From positions 1 to 16,753 of the forward strand of contig PEWP01000045.1 of assembly GCA_002779425.1 (NCBI GenBank): DNA of 16,753 nt. The letters run 5' to 3'. This DNA comes from a bacterium (Candidatus Gribaldobacteria) CG07_land_8_20_14_0_80_33_18 (GTDB lineage Bacteria > Patescibacteriota > Minisyncoccia > Minisyncoccales > CG1-02-41-26). Under the pieces are notes generated by a model. The model worked only from the letters and a program-made list of their open reading frames with translations, was not told the DNA's origin and made no database searches. The translations under genes and the position numbers were made by a program. The stretch's first letter is position 1. The number at the start of each line of letters is the position of its first letter. This document shows positions 12,201 through 16,753 of the stretch, piece by piece.

Positions 12201-14843
12201 CTAACTTGATACAAAAATTCTTTTTTTAGAAAACTCAATCAATATAATCTCTACTAAACTTACACTAAAAATAATGAGCCATTCGGTTATGCCCAAGGAT
12301 TGGGTAGTTAAAAGTTTTTGCAAGGGCGATAAGTATAGAGCTCCTATAAGAAGAATAGTGCTGATAATTACAGCGCCAACCAAATAGCGGTTTGAAAATA
12401 TGTCTTTCCTGAAGATTGTTCTTTTAAATGAGCGGACGCTGAAGGCAAAAATTAAGGAATCCACACACATCAGGGCAAAAACTATTGTCCGTGTTTTGTG
12501 TAAATCTCCAGTCAATTTCCAAAGGAAAAAAAACGACAAAAAAGCCGCTAAACCACTAATAAAGAAAATGGCAGTCAACCAGAGTTTAAGCGGTCTATTT
12601 AATATCGGCTCTTTGGGATTTCTTGGTTTTTCTTCCATTGCTCCTTTGGTTTCCTGCTCAGTGGCAAGAGCCATGCCGGGAAATCCGTCCTCAACAAGGT
12701 TTATCCAAAGAATTTGCGCGGGCAATAACGGAAACGGAAAACCCATCGTCATACTCGCTAAAAATAAAAAGATTTCAGAAAAATCATCCGCCACCAGATA
12801 CATGAACACTTTCCGAATGTTCCCGAAAATCACTCTTCCTTGTTCAACCGCTTTAACTACGGTTTTGAAATTATCGTCCAATAGCACCAAATCGGCTACT
12901 TCTTTTGCCACATCCGTGCCTGAACCAACTGCCACGCCAATGTCAGCGGATTTGAGCGCTGGAGCGTCATTTACTCCGTCGCCGAGCATTGCCACCACCT
13001 CCCCGTTTGCCTGAAGCGCATCAATAATCCGCAGTTTATGACGTGGAGACACCCGAGCGTAGATGGAGATATGTTTTGACCTCTCTTTTAATTCAGCATC
13101 ACTGAGCGTTTCCAAATCTTTTCCTTCAATTATATTTTCTTCTTTTGCTTCAAAACCGATTTCTTCAGCAATAGCTTTGGCAGTAAGTTTATGGTCTCCC
13201 GTCACGATAACGGTGCGGATGCCGGCTTTTTTGGTAATCAAAATTGACTCCTTTGCCTCCTGACGAAGCGGGTCTTTGAGAGCAATAAAACCAACGAGCG
13301 AAAGTTCTTTGACTAAATCGGCAAGATTTTGATATTTTGTCTGCGCATCGTAATCTTTATGGCCGCAAGCAAGCACCCGCAGGCCTTTCTGAGTGAGCGT
13401 TTCCAGCTTTTTTATCAATTGAGTTGATTGAACAGTGCCAAGTTTTTCTTTTCTACCATCAATATCCAAATCAATAGAGCGTGAAATAATTTCTTCAGGA
13501 GCGCCTATAACATAGAGTGTATTTTTCTTTTCGTTTATACGATGCAGGGTAGCCGCGTATTTAATATCTGATTCAAAGCTGATTCTATCGAGCACCGGAT
13601 GCTGTTTTTCCAGTTCTTTTTTATTTAAGCCCGCCTGCCTTCCCGCCAGAAGCAATGCTCGCTCGGTTGGTCTTCCTCGCACCACCCACTCTTGCAATTC
13701 CGCCTCTGGATTTTCTACAAAGCCATCATTTGCTAAGGTGGCGATTTTCAATGCCAAGATATGCGACTCAAGTCCATTGGCATTTTCGTCCTTCGGCAGG
13801 CTCGGGGCAAGCCCATCAATATCGTTGCTCATCAACTCTCTTGTACTTGTTAAGATATGGCTAACCTGCATTTTGCCTTCGGTAAGAGTTCCGGTTTTAT
13901 CGGTGCAAATAACGGTTACGCTCCCCAAGGTTTCGGTTGCCACAAGTTTTCTTACCAAACCTTTTTGCTTAAAAATGCGCCGCATTCCTAATACCAATAT
14001 GACGGTGATGATGGGAAGCAATCCTTCTGGTATTGCTGAAACCGCAAGGGCTAAGGAAGCAACAAAAATATCGGCAAAAGATTTCTGCGTGAAATAACCG
14101 ATAATAACGATGACAAAAATAATGGAAAGGATAAACGCCCCGAGAATCTTGGAAAGTGATGAAATTTTCTGCTGAAGCGGGGTTTTACGCTCTTTTGTTT
14201 CCCGAAGAAGCGATACAATCTTTCCAATCTGCGTATTGATACCTGTTGCAACAATAACTACTACTGCCCGCCCCTCCTCCACAATTGTTCCCATAAAAAC
14301 CATATTGATTCGTTCAGGGAGCGGCGTCTCTTCAGGCAGGTTATCAATAAGCTTCTTTTCAACTGCCTCTGATTCACCCGTGAGACTTGCCTCGTTTATT
14401 TTCAGGCCTTTTGAATCAATAATGCGCCCATCAGCCGGCACTTTATCTCCTGCTTTAAGAAACACTGTATCGCCTATTACCAACTCTTCACTATCAATCT
14501 CTTTCTCATAACCATCCCGTAAAACCTTTGCCCTTATTCTCACCATTTTCTTTAAGGCAAGAAGCGACTGGTTAGCTTTATTTTCCTGATAAAAACCGAT
14601 AGTGGTGTTAATGAGCAATACGATAATAATAAAGAGGGAATCAGAGTAGTGCTTCAATAAAAATGAAATAACAACAGCCGCAAGCAGAATATACATCAAG
14701 GGACTATTAAACTGACTCAAAAAGAGCCGTATCTTTGAATACGGTTTTTCTTGAGGAAGGACATTGCGACCAGATCCGCCTTTAATGCTCTTTGCTTCTC
14801 TAAGGACTTCTTCTGTAAAGAGACTGTGCCAATTTTTTCTCAT
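12201..14843 (-). CDS. Ca2+-type (P2-like) cation-transporting P-type ATPase
   Basis: P-type ATPase of about 880 aa. Numbering from ATG 14843: TGES at 155-158, PEGLLP in M4 at 272-277, phosphorylated D315 in CTDKTGTLTEGKM, then KYAATLHR and GAPEE nucleotide-binding segments, TGDHKLTA, MLGDGVNDAPAL, and M5-M6 with DDFSEIF and WINLVEDGFPGMALA. The acidic M4 Glu, M5 Glu and M6 Asn/Asp resemble the Ca2+ sites of SERCA-like pumps, so Ca2+ (or Mn2+) export is the best guess. The M4 motif has an extra Leu (PEGLLP), as in Na,K-ATPases. The N-terminal WHSLFTEEVL favours ATG 14843; a TTG at 14876 would add 11 residues, but neither has a Shine-Dalgarno site. Residues about 344-352 are encoded by a palindromic repeat. 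RRM genes flank it on both sides. Confidence 0.9.
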   Translation of the reverse strand: MRKNWHSLFTEEVLREAKSIKGGSGRNVLPQEKPYSKIRLFLSQFNSPLMYILLAAVVISFLLKHYSDSLFIIIVLLINTTIGFYQENKANQSLLALKKMVRIRAKVLRDGYEKEIDSEELVIGDTVFLKAGDKVPADGRIIDSKGLKINEASLTGESEAVEKKLIDNLPEETPLPERINMVFMGTIVEEGRAVVVIVATGINTQIGKIVSLLRETKERKTPLQQKISSLSKILGAFILSIIFVIVIIGYFTQKSFADIFVASLALAVSAIPEGLLPIITVILVLGMRRIFKQKGLVRKLVATETLGSVTVICTDKTGTLTEGKMQVSHILTSTRELMSNDIDGLAPSLPKDENANGLESHILALKIATLANDGFVENPEAELQEWVVRGRPTERALLLAGRQAGLNKKELEKQHPVLDRISFESDIKYAATLHRINEKKNTLYVIGAPEEIISRSIDLDIDGRKEKLGTVQSTQLIKKLETLTQKGLRVLACGHKDYDAQTKYQNLADLVKELSLVGFIALKDPLRQEAKESILITKKAGIRTVIVTGDHKLTAKAIAEEIGFEAKEENIIEGKDLETLSDAELKERSKHISIYARVSPRHKLRIIDALQANGEVVAMLGDGVNDAPALKSADIGVAVGSGTDVAKEVADLVLLDDNFKTVVKAVEQGRVIFGNIRKVFMYLVADDFSEIFLFLASMTMGFPFPLLPAQILWINLVEDGFPGMALATEQETKGAMEEKPRNPKEPILNRPLKLWLTAIFFISGLAAFLSFFFLWKLTGDLHKTRTIVFALMCVDSLIFAFSVRSFKRTIFRKDIFSNRYLVGAVIISTILLIGALYLSPLQKLLTTQSLGITEWLIIFSVSLVEIILIEFSKKRIFVSS
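13790..13814. repeat. Palindromic interspersed repeat inside the Ca-ATPase gene
   Basis: The 20-mer CTTCGGCAGGCTCGGGGCAA plus flanking bases forms a GGCT/AGCC hairpin (13799-13802 with 13810-13813). It resembles the CTTCGRCAGGCTCRGGRCAAG-type interspersed repeat I recall from many bacterial genomes. In the gene frame it encodes GLAPSLPKD, a Pro-rich loop just after the phosphorylation domain begins. It is distinctly G+C-rich against its surroundings. Confidence 0.6.
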
Positions 14844-14883
14844 ATCTAATTTAATTCTATCAAAAAATCGCCCCAATATAAAT

Positions 14884-14911
14884 GAAAAAATCCCTTTAAA
14901 GGGATTTTTTC
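14884..14911 (-). terminator. Intrinsic terminator of the second RRM gene
   Basis: A perfect 28-bp palindrome, GAAAAAATCCC then TTTAAA then GGGATTTTTTC. It ends in a run of six T on either strand and lies 8 bp after the RRM stop. It also lies just before the Ca-ATPase start, so the ATPase needs its own promoter or read-through. Confidence 0.8.
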
Positions 14912-14918
14912 AAATTTC

Positions 14919-15194
14919 TTACCAGCGATCTCTTTTAGGACGAGACTCTAAAGGTTTAGCTTCGTTTACGGTAACGTTTTTTCCGTCAATCTCTTTGCCA
15001 TTGAACATCTCAATGGCTTTTTGAGCTTCTTCTTCGGAAGACATTTCAACAAAACCAAATCCCTTTGAACGGCCAGATATTTTGTCAGTAATCACAATTG
15101 CTGATTCAACAGTTCCAGCCTGAGAAAAAGTCTCTTTTAAAATCGCTTCGGTGGTTTCGTAAGATAATCCACCTACAAATAATTTTTTTGCCAT
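14919..15194 (-). CDS. RRM-type RNA-binding protein, paralog without the RGG tail
   Basis: A 91-aa single-RRM protein with RNP2 LFVGGL (5-10) and RNP1 KGFGFVEM (44-51). It ends in a short basic tail (SRPKRDRW) in place of the Gly/Arg-rich tail of its paralog at 11727-12047. The two proteins are nearly identical from residue 40 to about 67. It should bind single-stranded RNA; the different tails suggest different partners or RNA preferences. It has a consensus promoter (15312-15340), a leader of roughly 110 nt with a possible 8-bp stem, and its own terminator, so it is monocistronic. Confidence 0.92.
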   Translation of the reverse strand: MAKKLFVGGLSYETTEAILKETFSQAGTVESAIVITDKISGRSKGFGFVEMSSEEEAQKAIEMFNGKEIDGKNVTVNEAKPLESRPKRDRW

Positions 15195-15222
15195 ATTATT
15201 TTCTCTTTATGTATTTAATATG

Positions 15223-15266
15223 AAGTAAGCCGACCAACTATCTTATTTCTTTTCTACAGCTTACTT
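15223..15266 (-). promoter_or_regulatory. Shared RRM leader motif, copy 2, with hairpin
   Basis: AAGATAG...GTCGGCTTACT (15224-15244) repeats the motif found before the other RRM gene at nearly the same distance from the start (30 versus 29 nt). Here GCTTACTT (15223-15230) pairs perfectly over 8 bp with AAGTAAGC (15259-15266), closing a 28-nt loop that presents AAGATAG. It is a candidate protein-binding or thermosensing element. Confidence 0.5.
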
Positions 15267-15311
15267 TTAATAAAAACTTAAGAAAGAAATTTAATAGAAA
15301 CTTACATCTGT

Positions 15312-15340
15312 ATAATAATCTATTGTTATAAAAATGTCAA
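15312..15340 (-). promoter_or_regulatory. Consensus promoter of the 91-aa RRM gene
   Basis: A perfect TTGACA (15335-15340), a 17-bp spacer and TATTAT (15312-15317, one mismatch to TATAAT) on the minus strand. Transcription would begin near 15305, giving a leader of about 110 nt. The -35 element overlaps the stop codon of the small ORF at 15337. Confidence 0.75.
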
Positions 15341-15522
15341 GATTTTTTCAGAGAAATGAGCCACGATATAAATGGCCTGCGAAGTTTATCTATTGACCAA
15401 TTATCATCTTTAAAAAGCGAGGCTTTCTCTATTCTGAAACGTGAAAGCAAGGATATTGTAGCCTGTAAGTTTAAAGGAGACAATTTATTGTGCTCTAACA
15501 AAAATTGTTGTTTTTTTGTCAT
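15337..15522 (-). CDS. Possible small hypothetical protein, 61 aa
   Basis: A 61-codon frame with a protein-like composition: a basic start (MTKKQQFLLEHNKLSP), a mixed amphipathic middle and WSIDKLRRPFISWL near the end. No membrane segment or known motif is seen. Only AGG directly before the ATG could serve as a ribosome-binding site, which is poor spacing. It could be a real small gene or a chance frame between the palindromic element and the RRM promoter. Confidence 0.35.
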   Translation of the reverse strand: MTKKQQFLLEHNKLSPLNLQATISLLSRFRIEKASLFKDDNWSIDKLRRPFISWLISLKKS

Positions 15523-15534
15523 CCTAAAATAAGA

Positions 15535-15614
15535 ACCTTTCCTTCGGCCACTGGGAAATTCAGTTCGCTTCGCTCACGAATTTCCCGCGACCTGCGGGTC
15601 GCCTCGGAAAAGGT
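15535..15614. repeat. Three-stem palindromic element
   Basis: An 80-bp G+C-rich island. The outer stem is ACCTTTCC (15535-15542) with GGAAAAGGT (15606-15614, one bulge). Inside are GGGAAATTC/GAATTTCCC (15553-15561 with 15578-15586, 9 bp perfect) and GCGACC/GGTCGC with a TGCG loop (15587-15602). The shape is that of a folded non-autonomous mobile element or a structured RNA. It lies between the flavoprotein stop and the small ORF, and could also block read-through. The remaining gap up to 15698 shows nothing I can support. Confidence 0.6.
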
Positions 15615-15698
15615 GAGTTGCAAATAGCTTATTAACCTACCTGAGAATAATAGAACAACCTATTTGTGGTCCAAACTCTCAACTGATTTAATATTATC

Positions 15699-16753
15699 TT
15701 ATTTTTTAAAAAAGTCAACTCCTTCCCCCGCAACATATCCGGTAGTCCAGCAAACCTGCAAATTGTATCCGCCTGTTGGTCCGTCAATACCAAGTATTTC
15801 GCCTGCAAAATATAGATTGTCTATTAATCTTGACTTCATTGTCTTTTGATTAATCTCGCTTAATTTAATTCCGCCGGATGTGATAATTGCTTTCTCATAG
15901 CCGGCTAATGATTTTACTTTTAAACTGAATTCTTTTAAAAGATGCGATAATTTTTTTCTTTCTTCTTTGGTAATAAAACCAGATTTTTTCTCTGGATCAA
16001 TTTCAGACAGTCTTACAATAACAGGAATGAGTTTTTGGGGCAACAACTTATCAAGGATGTTTTTAAACATTTTTTTGCGAGCACTCTGAAAATCTCTCTG
16101 AATCCTCTGATCCAGCTTTGAAAAATCCAATGCCGGCTTAAAATCTATTTTAATCTTAATATCGCCGGGTAATTCTTTTCCGATTCTCTTGCTCATATCA
16201 AGAATAATTGGCCCGCTCATTCCATCTGCTGTAAATATTGCTTCACCAAATCTTGAATCAATTCTTTTATTGTCTTTATATGCGCTAATCTCAACATTTT
16301 TCAAGCTTAACCCTTCTAACTCTTTCATATTTTTTTCTTTTACAATAATGGGTACAAGCGACGGCAAAAGATTTGTAATCATATGCCCTAATTTTTTGGC
16401 CCATTCATATCCGTCACCGGTAGAGCCGGTTTTGGGATATGACTTTCCGCCGGTACAAATTATAAACTTATCTGCTATAATTTCTTCATTGTTCGCAAGA
16501 ACAACTTTTTCAATCCTTCCCTGAAACTTTTTTACAATCTCTTTTACCTCCGAATTTAACTTGAGCTTTACATTAGATTTTCTTAAATAATTAATAAGAG
16601 CATTAAGTATGTCTTGAGACTTATCGCTTATGGGAAAAACTCTTCCCCCTCTTTCAATTTTTGTCTTTACATTGAGATTTTCAAAAAAATTTATTGTTTC
16701 TTCGGTTCCAAATCTAGAAAAAGCTGAAAAAAGAAATTCTCCATTTTTCCCAA
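15699..16753 (-). CDS. HI0933/YhiN-family NAD(P)/FAD-dependent flavoprotein, N-terminus outside window
   Basis: The frame is open to the window edge, giving 351 visible residues; the internal ATG at 16382 is not the true start. Visible motifs fit the HI0933 (YhiN/BaiN-like) family: GKNGEFLFSAFSRFG at the visible N-terminus, ERGGRVFPISDKSQD, the dinucleotide-associated IICTGGKSYPKTGSTGDGY, SLVPI, GEAIFTADGMSGPIIL, and the C-terminal FAD site TSGGIKLSEI...NLYFAGEILGIDGPTGGYNLQ. The family is a cytoplasmic FAD flavoprotein; one member (BaiN) reduces bile-acid intermediates, but most have no known substrate. The Rossmann GxGxxG start lies beyond the edge. The gene ends at TAA 15699 after a Lys-Lys tail and is the first in the visible transcription order. 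Confidence 0.9.
   Translation of the reverse strand, partial: GKNGEFLFSAFSRFGTEETINFFENLNVKTKIERGGRVFPISDKSQDILNALINYLRKSNVKLKLNSEVKEIVKKFQGRIEKVVLANNEEIIADKFIICTGGKSYPKTGSTGDGYEWAKKLGHMITNLLPSLVPIIVKEKNMKELEGLSLKNVEISAYKDNKRIDSRFGEAIFTADGMSGPIILDMSKRIGKELPGDIKIKIDFKPALDFSKLDQRIQRDFQSARKKMFKNILDKLLPQKLIPVIVRLSEIDPEKKSGFITKEERKKLSHLLKEFSLKVKSLAGYEKAIITSGGIKLSEINQKTMKSRLIDNLYFAGEILGIDGPTGGYNLQVCWTTGYVAGEGVDFFKK

Noticed and set aside
12400..13014. A 204-codon plus-strand frame, and many shorter plus-strand frames across the window.
   Set aside because: They lie antisense to well-supported genes with full motifs, and none shows a family signature or ribosome-binding site.
14844..14876. TTG start adding 11 residues to the Ca-ATPase.
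   Set aside because: It has no ribosome-binding site, sits 8 bp from the RRM terminator, and the WHSL start region fits the ATG at 14843 better. It cannot be excluded.

Overview
The window looks like ordinary chromosome from an A+T-rich bacterium with a small genome. The best guess is a Candidate Phyla Radiation (Patescibacteria, Parcubacteria-like) lineage. The reasons are the base composition, the gene families (SIMPL/DUF541, NYN, DUF3175, RRM-type RNA-binding proteins, a RecB-like PD-(D/E)XK nuclease, two divergent P-type ATPases), the near absence of strong Shine-Dalgarno sites, and short palindromic repeats inserted in and between genes. The phylum is inferred from gene content; there is no rRNA or marker tree. 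TGA is used as a normal stop (for example the glycosylase ending at 4387), so the Gly-UGA code of some CPR groups is unlikely. Every supported gene lies on the minus strand, so transcription runs from high to low coordinates.

Right end, 16753 to 11331. A partial HI0933/YhiN-type flavoprotein enters from the edge. It is followed by a structured palindromic element (15535-15614) and a doubtful 61-codon ORF. Next comes a block in which two RRM RNA-binding paralogs flank a Ca2+-type P-type ATPase. Each RRM gene ends in a strong terminator hairpin, the two share an exact 65-nt stretch, and both carry a similar leader motif 29-30 nt before the start codon. Downstream is a small two-helix membrane ORF interrupted by an in-frame TGA.

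Middle, 11173 to 6575. An ABC exporter pair (ATPase plus ABC-2 permease) is translationally coupled. A NYN-domain predicted RNase follows, with its own strong promoter and a terminator-like hairpin placed directly against its start codon. Then come a 102-aa unknown, a relic reading frame, a 356-aa multi-pass membrane protein with an extracytoplasmic beta-rich domain, and a PD-(D/E)XK nuclease that appears to have lost its last residues to a one-base frameshift.

Left end, 6500 to 1. A promoter precedes a SIMPL-domain envelope protein. It is followed by a CYTH-domain protein, a MagIII-like DNA glycosylase, a DUF3175 protein, an MgtA-like P-type ATPase, and a thioredoxin/CcdA-DsbD-like fusion for moving disulfide-reducing power across the membrane. 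The glycosylase, DUF3175 and ATPase genes overlap by 4 nt at each junction. A partial membrane-anchored protein lies at the edge.

No tRNA, rRNA, CRISPR array, transposase or prophage gene was seen. The most interesting signals are non-coding or gene-remodelling ones: a 45-bp in-frame palindrome insertion with 14-bp direct repeats at the end of the glycosylase gene, a second palindromic repeat inside the Ca-ATPase, the shared RRM leader, the NYN leader hairpin, and the two similar 'LLEEAK' coding relics.
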